Origin: Adineta vaga
Lineage: Eukaryota; Rotifera
Reading direction: 5' to 3'
Assembly (NCBI GenBank): GCA_021613535.1
Contig: CP075497.1
Location: 5,270,001 to 5,334,000 of the forward strand
DNA length: 64,000 bases
Positions 27,501 through 39,885 of this stretch are shown here, one piece after another; the first letter of the stretch is position 1; each line of letters begins with the position of its first letter. The position numbers and the translations under genes are program-made. Below the pieces are notes generated by a model. The model made no database searches, was not told the DNA's origin, and worked only from the letters and a program-made list of their open reading frames with translations.

Positions 27501-30085
27501 GTTGTGCTACAAATCCATTAGGTAGTGATGAAACAAGTGCTTTAGTTCACGTGGAAGGTAGATAAATGATTTCTGGAAAAAATAATCAATTCATATGAAA
27601 CAAAAATTGATTTTATTTAGAAATTCGTCGAACACGACGAGCTCATTCAGCTCGACCGGGTGATAGTGATACTACTCGAGTACGTACACCGTCACCTCCA
27701 CGTACGTCGGGTAAAGATTCGAGTTGGCGTGATAAATTAGGTGGTGGTGAGAAACGTGACACACTTGACGTTGAAAAACCAAGTAAGTTATTGTATTTCT
27801 TCTCAATATAATGATTATTACTTTGACATTTTGATAAGCCATATCAGACATTCGAAAAACAAACTTTTCTTTTTATCTCTATAGTAATTATATAGAAATA
27901 AGAAAGATTTCCCTTGTTGATCGATTGGCAAATGATTTCTCGTTAGAAAAGAATTTATTTACTTCTTTGTTTAGAACGTAAAGAACGACGTGATCCACCA
28001 ACATTCAGCGAACAACTTACGGATACAACCGTCTTCGAAGGTATAGGAAACACAAATCTTAATTCATTTATAGTATATTCATTTTTTTATTTAGGTGCTG
28101 CCGCTAAACTTCGTTGTGAAGTTAAGGGTAAACCAACGCCTAAAATTGAATGGTTGAAGAACGGTGAAGTAAGGATATATTCAAACCGTATAGAATTCCC
28201 TTGCAAATAAAATGAAAATTTCCTATTGTAGTCCATAGCAAATGAATCTCGCATTCAAGAAACATATGACGATGATGTAGCTACACTCATCATCAAAAAA
28301 GTTAAATTAGATGATAATGGTGAATATATTTGTCGAGCAACAAATGATGAAGGTTCAGATGCATCAAGTGCTCAGTTGACTGTTAAAGGTATTTCATAAT
28401 TTATCTGATCGATTTATTAACTATAATTATTATAGCTCATGTACCTGGTGATAACGAAGCAGAATATGCTGCATCAGTGGCACAAGAAGATGCAACAATT
28501 GTTAAAGCTGAATCTCAAGAAGCAGCTAGTGAAGAAACATCTGCTACTGCTGCTGTTCCTGAACCAACTGAAGGAACTGCTAGTGATACTGCTGCTAAAG
28601 TTGAAGAAAAACTCCCATCAGAAGCCGTTGCTGAAGTTCCAGAAAGTGCTAATATAACAACAGAACCAGCACCAGTTGAAGCACCCGTTGGTACTGAACC
28701 AGCCGCAGCACCAGCTGAACAACCGGCTCCAGCTGCTGAACCAGAACCAACACCTGCTCCAGCACCAACACCAGCACCTGAACCAGCAAAACCAGCTGCT
28801 AGTAAAGCTGCTCTCGCAAAGAAACCAGCAACACCAGCTGCTCCTGAAAAGAAACCAGTTGGAGCTGCTGCTTTGAAAAAACCTGAACCAGCTAAAAAAG
28901 TAGAAGAGAAGAAGGAACCTGCCAAGAAAGTAGTTGACGATAAAACTAAGAAACCAGCTACTGATGACAAGAAAAAAGTGAGTTGTCATATTCTTTAAGA
29001 CAGTTCAACATTCATTTGTGTATTATGCTAATTCTAGGTAGAAGAAGCTAAACCTAAAGCTACTCCTGCTCCCGCTCCTGCTCCTGCTGCTACTGAAGAA
29101 GTAGCTCCTGTTGAGCCTGAAAAAAAGAAAGAAGAAGAAGCACCAAAATCTGAACCTGAACCAGAACCTGAAAAGAAAAAGGAAGAAGAACCAGAACCAA
29201 AGAAGAAAGAGGAAGAAGAAGCACAAGAAAAACCAGCCGAAGTCAAAGCTAAATTTACTAAACATATTAAATCACAAAATTTAATGGAAGGAGATCCATT
29301 AACACTTGATTGTGTTGTTGAAGGTAAATCCAATTTGAATTTAGCAATTATTTCTGAAAGAAAATTACTCTCACATATATTTTCAGATGGTAACGAAAGC
29401 GATGAACTAACATGGTTACGTAATAATAAAGAAATCCCAGAAAATCCAGATTTTCGACGAGAACATGACGGAAAAGTATACAAATTAATTGTTACTGAAG
29501 TGTAATTATAAATCATAATATTCACTTTTATTTTCTTAATTGTCTATATTCTTTTCTTTCTAGATTTCCTGAAGATTCTGGTGTCTTCTCTGCTTTATTA
29601 AAAACTCAAACAGAAGTAAATCCACGTGTCTCATCTTGTTCAGTCATTATTCAAGGTATATTATAATTGTTGTTGAAACTAAAACTATTCATAATTTTTC
29701 TACAGCTCGTGACGAAGAACCACTTGATCCATGTTTTGGTCAATTTCCACAAAGTATTAGTCTAGAAGAAGGTGGTAAAGCAAAATTTTCATGCAAACTT
29801 ACTGGTTCAACACCTATGACTGGTAAAAGATGATTTGCTATTCATGAATTTATTTAAGTATTTATCTTCATTTTTCTTTTCTCTTTGAAAATAGCTGAAT
29901 GGAATTTTAATGGTAAACCTCTTGATCGTGAATCAAGTCGATTTATATTTACTAATAATGAAACTGAATTTTCATTTGAAATTCCTGTTGTCTTAGCAAC
30001 AGATGAAGGTCAATATCATGTAACAATTTCGAATGATAAAGGAGAAATTACTGCTGCATACAGCATACATGTCGATCAATCGTGA
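9542..30085 (+). CDS. unc-22-like: Twitchin: giant muscle Ig/Fn3 protein with kinase
   Basis: A titin-family sarcomere protein that binds thick filaments and tunes relaxation through a stretch-sensitive kinase. It starts at MATSAPRFLKPPAI (9542) and ends with TGA at 30083-30085; I estimate about 4,800 aa in roughly 70 exons. Domain order as read (Ig = I-set, F = Fn3): 5 Ig (9.56-11.5 kb), a low-complexity linker of small exons (11.5-12.4), 5 Ig (12.4-14.5), FF-Ig-FF-Ig-FFF-Ig-FF-Ig-FFF-Ig-Ig-FF-Ig-Ig-F (14.6-23.5), kinase (23.7-25.0), Ig (25.05-25.4), long intron, Ig-Ig (27.2-28.4), Ala/Pro/Lys/Glu linker (28.45-29.25), Ig-Ig (29.25-30.08). The Ig-Ig-F-kinase-Ig order and five post-kinase Igs match nematode twitchin, but the Fn3/Ig array is much shorter. 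Almost all introns are short. Individual exon edges were not all checked. Confidence 0.93.
16361..16482 (-). ncRNA. U5: U5 spliceosomal snRNA
   Basis: Core RNA of the U5 snRNP, which holds the two exons during splicing. On the minus strand the invariant loop I (GCCTTTTAC at 16445-16437) is flanked by the pairing arms AAATCTTTC and AAAGATTTC. Outer stem arms ATTCCGAAACA and TGTTTCGGAAT pair perfectly. A GAGTCTTA block like the human one follows, then an Sm site AATTTTTTC (16391-16383) and a GC-rich 3' hairpin GCTCGC-TTCGT-GCGGGC. The length, about 120 nt, fits U5. The 5' end is placed within two or three bases by likeness to the ACTCTG start of other U5 RNAs. It lies antisense inside a twitchin intron. 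Confidence 0.93.
16527..16547 (-). promoter_or_regulatory. Candidate PSE of the U5 gene
   Basis: The minus strand reads TACTATGCAATTTATGC preceded by GATC, starting 45 bp upstream of the U5 5' end. The U3 gene has almost the same element at the same distance. The position fits a proximal sequence element bound by SNAPc. A TATA-rich run (16507-16522) lies between it and the start. Confidence 0.8.
23702..25020 (+). other. Twitchin kinase domain and autoinhibitory tail
   Basis: Part of the twitchin CDS. Visible kinase motifs: the glycine loop GRGAFGVV (split by an intron after GR), catalytic lysine in YAAKF, HLDLK|PENIM as catalytic loop (an intron falls directly after HLDLK), CDFGL as DFG, and AAPEI as APE. 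HLD in place of HRD is normal for this family. All catalytic residues are present, so the kinase is predicted active. The tail after helix I (SSRYDNIRQRIRARY, then LGRMANWSSLRK) corresponds to the autoinhibitory segment of twitchin kinases and leads into the first post-kinase Ig. Vertebrate relatives are MLCK and the titin kinase. Confidence 0.9.
25423..26846 (+). other. Long twitchin intron, possible internal promoter
   Basis: After the first post-kinase Ig the coding frame breaks for 1.4 kb, against 50-80 bp for most twitchin introns. It holds a GTT microsatellite (about 26378-26406), purine-rich runs and GTATGCG-type repeats. Coding resumes at an ATG (26847: MDNFYYNSSSNYSS) that has an in-frame TAA at 26835. 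No upstream acceptor joins it cleanly to the previous exon in phase 1, so either a small exon was missed or a separate promoter starts a short isoform here. Confidence 0.6.
28441..29250 (+). other. PEVK-like Ala/Pro/Glu/Lys linker in twitchin
   Basis: Part of the twitchin CDS, across two exons. About 250 residues made mostly of A, P, E, K, V and T, with runs such as PAPAPTPAPEPAKPAA and EPEPEPEKKKEEEPEPKKK. The composition resembles titin PEVK springs or the disordered tails of MLCK. It separates the third and fourth post-kinase Ig domains, where the nematode protein as I recall it has only short linkers. The long antisense frames over it are composition artefacts. Confidence 0.8.
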
Positions 30086-32362
30086 AATTAGACAAATGGT
30101 TAAATAAACACTAATCACATATTTATATATATAAACGCATTTGTTCTGGCGTGTGTGTGTGGAAAGAGTGAAAACAGAAAAGAAAATTTTCAAACAAAAT
30201 TCGATTGTTTTATTTAATTTCTTGAATTTGTATTTTTTTGGAAAAAACCTTTGCAGCTCAACCTTTGTTTTCTTCTTCTGCGTCTCTGTTTTTTCCTATT
30301 TAGAAAAATTTTTCAATGCCTAACCTGTTCTTCTTTGTCTTTTCTTTAGTATCATATTCTATCTATATTTCTTGACAAAACAACCGTGTTCTTTGATGTG
30401 TGTAAATTGTTAAAACCTTCATATCTTTAAGAAAACAAATATAAGAACAAAATAGTCTAGCCACAGAAAAAGACATCGGATATTTTAATATTTATATACA
30501 TATATATATATATATATACATTATTTAACTTCAATTAATTTTTTACATTTCTTTTTGTTTCATGCTTGGTAAAGAGAAAAATTTTCTATTCGAGTACCTA
30601 TCTACAGTATATTGTCTATTATTGGTAAATAAACTCGATTGATTTCGACATAAAAAACAAAAACAAACGTAGTATAAACATTCGATCTTCAAAATAGTTC
30701 TGGATCTCGTTAACTAGTGTAAACAATCATATCTCGTGCTTTTTTTCTTTCTATTTTCAATCAATATATATCATCGAACAGAGAAAGAAAGAGAAAATGT
30801 TTTTCTGTAGTGTAACACGATAAAAAACTGCATCGTTATTTTCTTCTTGCTATAGTTGATGAAATATTTCGTTAATCTCAACGTATCATACAGTCGATAG
30901 GGTACAGTTGTTTTGCTAATTCTATTGTTAATTCCAGACTTCTGTTCTCTCGTACTATGTGTCAACACCTTCGATAACAATGTCATTCAAAAGGTTATTT
31001 CATTATAGTATGACTCTCTTGATTTGATCCTTCCTATGGAGACTTTTAGTAATATAATTTCTTCTAAATTTTAATACTAACGATTATTGATAAATTGTTT
31101 CGAGTCTATCGATCGATATACTGCTACATCTGCTATTGATCAAAATTCATATAGGATACAAAAGAACATATGTGAAATTAACATAACTATAATTCATTAC
31201 TTAAAACTAACAGATAATTAAAGAAAAACAAGACAACTATATCTCATCGAGATAAGTTTATATGATCATAAAATATGACAGTTTTTCAATTCCATGTCAT
31301 TATACTTAGAAAGAGAACAAAACATATTTCATCGAATCATTGATATTATCGACATCTATCAGATGAATTACAGTCAGCTGACTATTATTAAATTCGATAA
31401 TTCATTCAAAAGTAGGATTTCATTTAACTTCTAATCTCCTTATCTATTTTGCGTATTCAACCAAAACTAACAACCGATATTTTAATTGCTTAAAAATGAA
31501 CCAATTCGAATAAAGTTTATCTCGCACGTGAGAGATACAATGACTTAATCAATCAAATCTTCTTATAATATGAGATCATTTGATACATTTCGTCATGTTT
31601 CATACAAACAAATACCAACTAATTTATGCAATACTTTTTCTTCAACCTATTTAAATCAAATATATTCATTAAATACAAAATCTCTTATTCTTTTAAATGT
31701 TACAAATTTAAATCTTATTGAGAATGTCGACCGATGTTCGCTAAACTATCGTTCATGAAATAGATACGTATGATTTTATCTTTACTTCATGTCAAAACTC
31801 ATGTCCATAGGAAAGATATTTTATCCTTTTTTTTGACCTTCATTGTTCATTTGATATGGAATTATCATGACTTAAATGAAATTCAATATCTAATGAATTG
31901 AAAATTTATCTTTCGACCAAAATTTCATTGTTAAAATCGTCTTTTTCGTTTCACAACGATATCTCAATGTAGTTTAAAACTGATCGAATCGAACGATTTG
32001 ATTAATGACGTCATAGAATGTTGTAGAATGAGTGATTCTTTCTTTTCTTTTTTTCGTTCTTTTACATACAGCTGTTGACATCTTTCTCTCTCATTTTAAG
32101 ATGATCATAACGAGTTATTCTTCAAGATATTTTTTCCTGCTGTAAAACTATTCGAATACTCTTTGATGACTAATCAGCATAGTAAAGTACATCTTGAGAA
32201 AGAAAGAATTTCCTTTCTATTGTTGAACTGACGTCTATAGAGAAATTCTGTAAGTCTCTTGGGATGAAAACAAAGATCTTATATGTAATTTAAACATATC
32301 TATTCGTTTCAGATTTTTTCAATTTATTTTATGTCGAAGAAAATACAGATATTTCTACTGTA
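30086..32362. other. Intergenic region between twitchin and RAB39
   Basis: Very AT-rich twitchin 3' UTR and RAB39 promoter region, with TA microsatellites near 30500. Small frames (31570-31758 and others) show no family likeness. No RNA gene recognised. Confidence 0.55.
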
Positions 32363-33300
32363 ATGGATAATATGTACAGTTATGATTATCAATTTCGTCT
32401 GATAGTTGTGGGAGATTCAACTGTCGGAAAAGTAAGACAATAATTGATCAAAAAGAAAATGAATCTATGTTTGCATATTTTAGTCATCGTTATTACGTAG
32501 TTTTTGTGATGGAGTGTTTTCTCAAGATCCGGTAAGTTAAATATTTGAACTTTTTTTTATTTATTATTCATGAAAACAAATAGGATCCAACAGTTGGTGT
32601 TGATTTTAATGTACGTATTGTTGAAGTTAAACCTGGTGTTAAAGTCAAATTACAATTATGGGATACAGCTGGACAAGAACGATTTCGGTTAGAGAAATTT
32701 TATAAAAGAAAACAATTCTTATCTGAAATATTTCCTTTCTTTTTGTAGAAGTATTACACGAGCATATTATCGAAATTCAGTCGGAGTTCTTTTGATCTAT
32801 GATACGACAAATTATGTTAGTTTTACACATGTTACAAGTTGGTTAAATGAAGCTCGTGCACAAATTCAACCGTATCATTCAGTTTTTCTTCTTGTTGGTA
32901 CAAAAATCGATCGTGAATCAGAACGACAAGTAAAAATTTACTTACCTTTTTCTTGTCAACAACTATTCTATCATAGGTAACAACCGAAGAAGGAAAAGCA
33001 TTTGCTGATTTTCATAATGTCTCATTTATTGAAACATCATCAAAGTCATCGTTATATGTACAAGAAGCATTTACAATGATCGCTCGAGAAATTTATGATA
33101 TGTTAACCGAAGGACGTATACATGTACAGAGCGGGTGCGTACATTTGTTTTTTCTATGAACTTTATCAATTCAGTAGTTTTCTTTCTTCAGATGGGATGG
33201 AGTTAAAGCAGGTCCGAAATCAGCGAATACAAATCAGAATCAACCGATTGAGATTGTACAGAATGTTCAAGCACAGCGAGGTGGATGCTGTAGTAGTTAA
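32363..33300 (+). CDS. RAB39: Rab GTPase, RAB39 type
   Basis: A small GTPase of late endosomes/Golgi that controls vesicle traffic and phagosome or autophagosome maturation. Six exons (32363-32431, 32484-32531, 32584-32687, 32749-32929, 32977-33134, 33192-33300) give 222 aa. Seen: P-loop GDSTVGKS, effector region [29 protein letters not shown], the base-recognition motif TKID (usually NK/HKxD), ETSSKS, and a prenylation end GGCCSS. The [15 protein letters not shown] start, [12 protein letters not shown] and the tail [12 protein letters not shown] match RAB39 better than other Rabs. The dicysteine sits two residues from the end, unlike the usual CxC of vertebrate RAB39. The start is the first ATG; a second Met lies three residues on. 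Convergent with the next gene. Confidence 0.92.
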
Positions 33301-33680
33301 CGATCTTCATTCATTTCTTTTTGTATGTATATATTCTTTTCCTTTTCTAACAGTGTATGTATCGGTACGGTTGCTTTTCTTTTTTCTTTCTTTCTTGTTT
33401 CCTACTTTATCTATTTTCATTTGAGAAAAGATTCATCTGTGCTATGAAGTATCAAATCAAGCTATTTATGTATCTCTCTATATATATATATACGTCAAGT
33501 TTTGTGTAATATGTATTTTCATATTGATTTTCTTGAATATGAACTCGTGTATTCCTTTCTTTTTCCTCTCTCTCTCTCTCTCCAGAAAATGAAATAAAAA
33601 TAGATAATGAAGAGATTTTTCGTCATTTTTATTTCATCACACGAAAAAAAAACATATGTATATATATATATTTATTTATT

Positions 33681-36600
33681 TTAATACTTGCATAGAAAAA
33701 GAACAAATAAAAAACAAAACAATAAATATGATATTCTCGAAATTGAGCTATGATTTGTTGTTAAATATTGATACGTCTTTTTGTATAGATCACACGTATC
33801 CGAATATCTTAAACTATTTTCAACATTGATAGATGATGCACTAAAATGTGTACAACTTGATTCAGATAAAATCCAACTTGCAGTCATTGGTTTCAATGGT
33901 TGAATCTATAAAGAAATTCACAAATGAATTTATCTTATCGAAACAAAGAAATAAACAATTATACCAAACAGAAAGCTCTAGTTTGTTCGTAGAGAATAAT
34001 TGTACGTTGAAATCGATGATCTGTACGCCAAGATGCTAAACATATACCTTTGAGTGATGTTATAATTTGAACATCAGGTACAGTATCATGACGACATGTG
34101 GACGAAAATGTGACTTCACTTTTATTTGTTAATTCACATCCAATAGATAATGTCCAAAGACCAGTTGTACATGTTGAAACAGGAATTAAAGGTCGATAAG
34201 TATTTGATGATTTATAAATACCCATTTGTGGACAGGAAATATTTGAACTTGTCGAAGGTTCTATTAGTTTAGAATAAAAGAACAGATTGAATCAATGAAA
34301 AGAAAAATGAATCTTACTAAAAAGTGTGTAATGTAAATGAGTATCTTTACAGCCATGTTCGTCAAATCCTGAAAATGAGATTTAAAAGATTTTTTTTCGC
34401 ATTATTAAATCTTACCAATTGAAAGATCAATTACTGATGAAGATCGATAGATAAGTTTTATACAATAGAATACAGATGAACTAAAAATTGAAACTATTTC
34501 ATTATCAATGGAAGATGAAAAGAAAATCTTACCATTGTTCTAAAGATTTTGCTTTGATACGAATAACATTTTCATTCGGTCGTCTACTTGGCATTAGACG
34601 AGTAAATTTCAAATCATGAACAACTGTTTGATCATTATTCATTTTCATAATCAATTGAGTATTGTTAATATAAACTGTATTGGCATTCGAACCGCTCGCT
34701 CCAACAGTCAACCATCGGCCATAACTCCAAGGTGGTACTTGAATTTGTGATTCCGATTGATGATGATATGAACCTATAGAAATGAAGATAGTTTCGAAAT
34801 AGAATTTATAGAATGGAAAAAAGTATGTACTTGGAAGTATATTTAATACAATTGCTGATTCTCTGGTTAGTAAATCTCGGCATGTATCATCAGCAGACAA
34901 GTAAACTTCATTAGGTTGAATATATTGTTCATCACGTTTTGTTTTGGTATAGGACTAAATGCAAAAGATCAAGAATGAATTTTTCTTTGATAAAATCTTT
35001 AACTTACAAAACAAATGAATCGCTGTCGATCAAGACTTCGAGCAACAACATAATTAATATTTCCATCAATAAATTGTGCGAAACATGTTGCTCGTATATC
35101 TATAGAAAAGAATAAGAAATTTTCAGTTTTTAATTTATCTTTACTCTGATTCGCTGGACATCGATTATTGTATGTTAATTGGAATGTATTAGAAGAAAAA
35201 CAATGTTGAAATGCTTTTGGTTGACATGATGTTGATAATTGACGATTTTTTTCGAAATACCATGATTGTTCAAATGGACATGAAGTTGATTCGGCATTAT
35301 CTAATAAAACAGCATGTTCATACATTTATCTCTCTAATTGAATTACGCATATGTACGATGATTTTTCTAAGAAGATACAAACATTTTTTTTTCGTACATC
35401 GTAAACTCATTTTCATAGAGTAAGCTTGCGGCGCCGGGAGCTTCGCTAATTTCCTGTATTTATCTGGGTCAGTGAACATTCATCTGCTCTATGTATGTGT
35501 TATGTCGGTCAGTGTTTTGTCTGCTCGCTAGAGAGTGTATTATCATTGCCCATGGACGTTTTCTTTTTTTATCCTATCACGCACGCACTACCGGATTTTC
35601 TCTACTGTTAATTAATGTCGATTGTGATGGACAGGTTACATATTCTTACTCTTATTTTATTATCTTACCCCGGAAGAGTGTATACAAAACTGTATCAGGC
35701 GTGATTGATCCACAAATACGACCATTGTCATCATCAGCATCAAAGCATTCGCCTAGAAGAAAAATGACAAGTCATCATTATGTCAACGGAAGTTAATAGA
35801 AGAAGAGATTTTTTGCATAAGACATATTGTCAAAATAAGTCAGTTGTTAAACGGAAGTAAGCATCACTACGTGACTGTCGTTTAGAAATTGAAACATGAT
35901 GTGTATAAAAGATCTTTGTGAATCAATAATGAAAATCTTGGACGACATTATATTTACTTTCTCGATATTGTAATGCATTGTAATGTCTGGGAATAAATAG
36001 AATACATCGTTTACATCGTGTTTGTCTAAAAGTGAAGAGATATAATAAATAAATAAAGTAAAACATAATACAATCAAAAGTTCTCCTTTCTTGTTCCCCC
36101 TTTTTTTTCTACTTGTATTCTATTGACACACATTTTTACCCTTTTACTAAGCTTAGTTTGAAACAATGTATTTGTTTTTGCATACATGCCTGACCCCGAT
36201 TCCAAGTCAAACAAAGAATATATATATATGTGTGTGTGTATTTATATGAGAGAGCAGACGATGAAATCGTGCAAGGTTATTAAATGGATGAACTGCTCAA
36301 GCAATTTTGATTTAAATCGTTTTATTCATCGTCTATAGAGATATATTGAACTTATTCTCCTACTAAACATGTCTGGATTGAATGAAGATGAGAAAAGAAG
36401 ATAGTATATAACGTTTTTACATCATTTGATATTAAACAGGAAGAAAAGAGAAAGAAACGAAGAATATGTTACATACTCATTATAAAAGATAAATTTATTC
36501 TTGACATCTTGTTGTCCTATACTAGTAAGACATGTTCCTTTTAATGAACACCATGTATTATTGATTGTTATCAAATCGACAAGGCCCGGCTGTATCCATT

Positions 36601-37545
36601 CGCCGACAAACGGCGTCGAAATAAAACAGGTCGGCAATGATGTTGCTGATGAAAGACCTAAAACAGACAGTGAAGATAACAGATCTTAATCAGACACTAA
36701 TCGATCTTGGCATTTGTCTATTGAATATGATCAATACAATGAAAAATGAGACATAAAATCAACTAATTTTCATGTCAAAATATTCTTTCTATAATGTATT
36801 AAATGACAAAAATATTTCAATTCTTTTTGACCTTTTTTCATTCTTAAACAATAATGATGATAAATGAGAGTAACCGACTGTTCTCGATTTATCAATACTG
36901 TTCATCGTCTCAATAAGCACTTGAACCTTCTTTCTCTCTCTCTCTCTTTTTTGCTTGCTGTATAAGTATACTAGTGACGCAAGATTCTAATCCTGACAGA
37001 TGCATACAGTAGCCATAATCATTATTTCTTTTCAAGACAAACACTATTGACTTGCCCAATGGATGGAATAGATATAAACAGAACAAGTGCAATTTTTTAA
37101 GTTAAGAAAAAGAAGAAGAAGAAGAAAAATCTATGCAATGTTATTGTTTCATAAGACACATACAATAGAAGAAAACAATTGAATCGCCATCAGCTTGTCA
37201 GTATTCACATCGATTTTTAATACGGAAATTGAAAATCGATTTTCATTTTCTCTTCGCTTTCGAATAGCCAACGGCGAGTAAAACAATTTCTTTCTTTTCA
37301 TGCATAATTGCATAGTCAAGCTAATTTTTGAATATAAGTTACGTCATTGAAACAAAATTACTTTTAAAAATAGAATGGCTCAATGCATCTTTTCAAAGAT
37401 TTAAATTAGTGCACCTGTCTGCAGAAGGGATTTAATTCAATGAGACGGTTAATAATCGTCTTTCTTATGGGAAGAAAGAAATATGAGAGGACTTACCGAA
37501 AGTCAGTATCATTAGATACAAAGGTAGAATTTTACAAGTAATCAT
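33681..37545 (-). CDS. Secreted, probably GPI-anchored multi-domain Cys-rich protein
   Basis: Twelve exons (37545-37497, 36657-36477, 36025-35958, 35752-35669, 35300-35145, 35099-35008, 34954-34831, 34773-34533, 34480-34416, 34368-34318, 34260-33965, 33905-33681) join in frame to 543 aa. A signal peptide (MITCKILPLYLMILTF) opens it, and a hydrophobic end (RISYLLFCFLFVLFLCKY) suggests a GPI signal or tail anchor. Between them: FVGEWIQPG, RCKRCILF with ALQYRES, CPFEQSWYFEKN with CQPKAFQHC, then TCFAQFIDGNINYVVAR with RFICF, and a Cys-rich C-terminal part. This order resembles the invertebrate extracellular proteins annotated with DUF7044, DUF7043, DUF7042 and DUF7045; I recall that family only by pattern, so it needs a profile search. 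Function unknown. The first intron (839 bp) is long. Confidence 0.78.
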
Positions 37546-39885
37546 GATGATCAATCGTCATCGTTTGATTTCGAAAGAATTCATTGTTTTTCTTTTCATT
37601 ATTTTACATCTAAAAAGAAAAAATGTATAACATTAAATTTGACTGTTGTCTCCCACCTATGGCGAATCAGCGAGTGGAGATGTCTGTCTATCCTATTGTC
37701 ATTTCTCAAGACACCTGTTACTTTAATAGGAATGTATGTGCCAGATACTTACGCTTGTCATTTTGTTCATCATAATAACGACAAGCATCAGTATAGTCTT
37801 TGTCGCGCTCTCTCTCTCTCTCCTTGTCTCTCATCTTGTCGCAGAACTAAACTTAATTGTGGTAATAAAGAAAACGAGAGAGAAGGAGAGACGATTTTTG
37901 TTCATCCATTCTTTTCCCTCTCTCTCGCTCCCTCTCCCTGTTTCTCTTTCTCATGCGCTCAATGAACAGAATGAAGGAGAGGGAGAGAAAGCGAAAGAGA
38001 AATGAGGGAGAAAAAAAGATGAGCATAAAGCTGCAAACGTAGGCTATAGGAGTAGAAAAAGAATAACTGAAGACTATTGTTATTGTTAGAAACAGTGACA
38101 AGTAGGAGTATCATTTTTCGACATTCTACCGGTAGTAATAGTGATGATCATCATCATTAGCTAATGGACTGTAGTATTCATGATCATCCGCCTCTCTTCT
38201 TCGATCGTTTTGGTCAGATGTAATGTGAAAAAAAGATTTGAAGCACACGCATATACGTGTCAGTTGTTTAGATGTGCGCGTGTTCAACTGGTCAGTATAT
38301 GAGAGAAAAGAAGAGAAACATTATAATCACACACATGCGCACGCGCTTCATGTCGCCCTTCTTCTTAATTGACATGGTTGGCACGCCCTAATTAGACTTT
38401 CTTTCTCCTATTCATTGTCAAGCTTATTCATCGAGAACATCCGCATTTGTTAGAAGAAGAAAAAAGTAAAAGCATTTAGAATCTTATAGGATTCGTCTTT
38501 CATTCTATTCATTTAGATAAGTACAGATAGTTATGATCCGCAGAAAAACCTTGAATTGAACAAACATATATATATATATATATATTTGAACGCACGACAA
38601 AGCTTCTCTTAGTTGAACCATCATCGCCTCAAGTAATCGAGTTTCCATTTATAATGATAATCATCTCTTGTCAACCTCTATAACCTACGGAATTGATAGT
38701 CCTTGATAAAACCCAATGTTACAAACAATCTTTGCCTTTAGCCCATAGTAAAAGTGAAATAGCTGAACATATGTGTACATGTAAAAACGGGCGTTTCATT
38801 TTTGTGAACTACCGACCGCCCACTCATTTTATCATTGTCGCATGATTAGATTTAGATAGAAAAAGAAATCGAAGACAAACTTTGCTAAGAGATGGAGATA
38901 GCCGTTTGATTTTCTTCTTCACATTTTTTTTAACTTGACTCACTATGATACGAGACAACGATAGAATTGAATTAGTGATGTGTCAAACGAACGAGAGACC
39001 GGAAAAACATGTTGAACAGATGAAGATGAGGCATAAGTAGAAAAGGGATATGTCATCTGTCATATGATGGAGGTCATTTGATTTCTTCTAGACACAACCA
39101 TCTTGATTAACGCCTCGAGTTCAAGTAGACATACCATGTTGATGTCAATGTCAGACTGGAAATTAAGTTTATTACAAGACTATGACTAAAGTTAGGACAT
39201 AAATGTAATCTTTCTTTATTCGTTTTCTTTTTTGATTAAATGCAAAAAGCAAAATTAATAATTTTTCATACATTTGTTCACATCATATGTCTAATACTTT
39301 GATCTGTCAGAAAGTTAATGGATCGAATCAGATGCCTGTGTCTCTTGCCTTTCCTCTCTTTCGATTCATCATATACGATGGTTCATCGAACTTAAATGAG
39401 AGAAAAAGAAAATTACTATTCCGGAAGCAAGAATGCAAAAAAAAAGATTGTTTCGATGTTTCATTGATTTTAAATCACTTTCTATATAGTGAATAGACTA
39501 TTCATAATTGAATTGAATATTTCATGAGCAAATAATCATAAAATTGAAATTTATCCGACTGATCTCTTGATTTATTATATCACATTGACTCAATTCAACG
39601 AAATAAATCAAACTTAATCGACTAGACTATATGAATCCTCTTATAAAATAGACATACGTGTCTATTAACATCTTCTTAATGAATGATATGTTGAATATAG
39701 AACAAGATAAATCCATTTAACAGAAGATTAAGATGATCACCACTTTTACTGATCTCTCAGTTAGAATAAGTAAATACATTCGTCCGTTAATATAGTGTTA
39801 GCCATATAAAACATGACGCGTATATTTCTATACATCTCCCCCTTTTTCTTTTACTTTTATTAATAAAAAAGAAATCCCGTAGCCA
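37546..39885. other. Intergenic region with simple repeats
   Basis: About 2.3 kb without a gene I can support. It holds a pyrimidine tract near 37810-37830 and an imperfect inverted purine/pyrimidine repeat at about 37917-38005. Open frames there are low-complexity R/E or L/S strings. A TA run sits near 38570. Confidence 0.6.

Noticed and set aside
28515-28989. Long antisense frames over the PEVK-like linker
   Set aside because: Repetitive S/G/A or F/W strings produced by the codon composition of the sense strand.
31570-31758. 62-codon frame between twitchin and RAB39
   Set aside because: No likeness, no splice partners, in very AT-rich DNA.
37639-38101. Overlapping frames on both strands
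   Set aside because: They translate simple purine/pyrimidine repeats.
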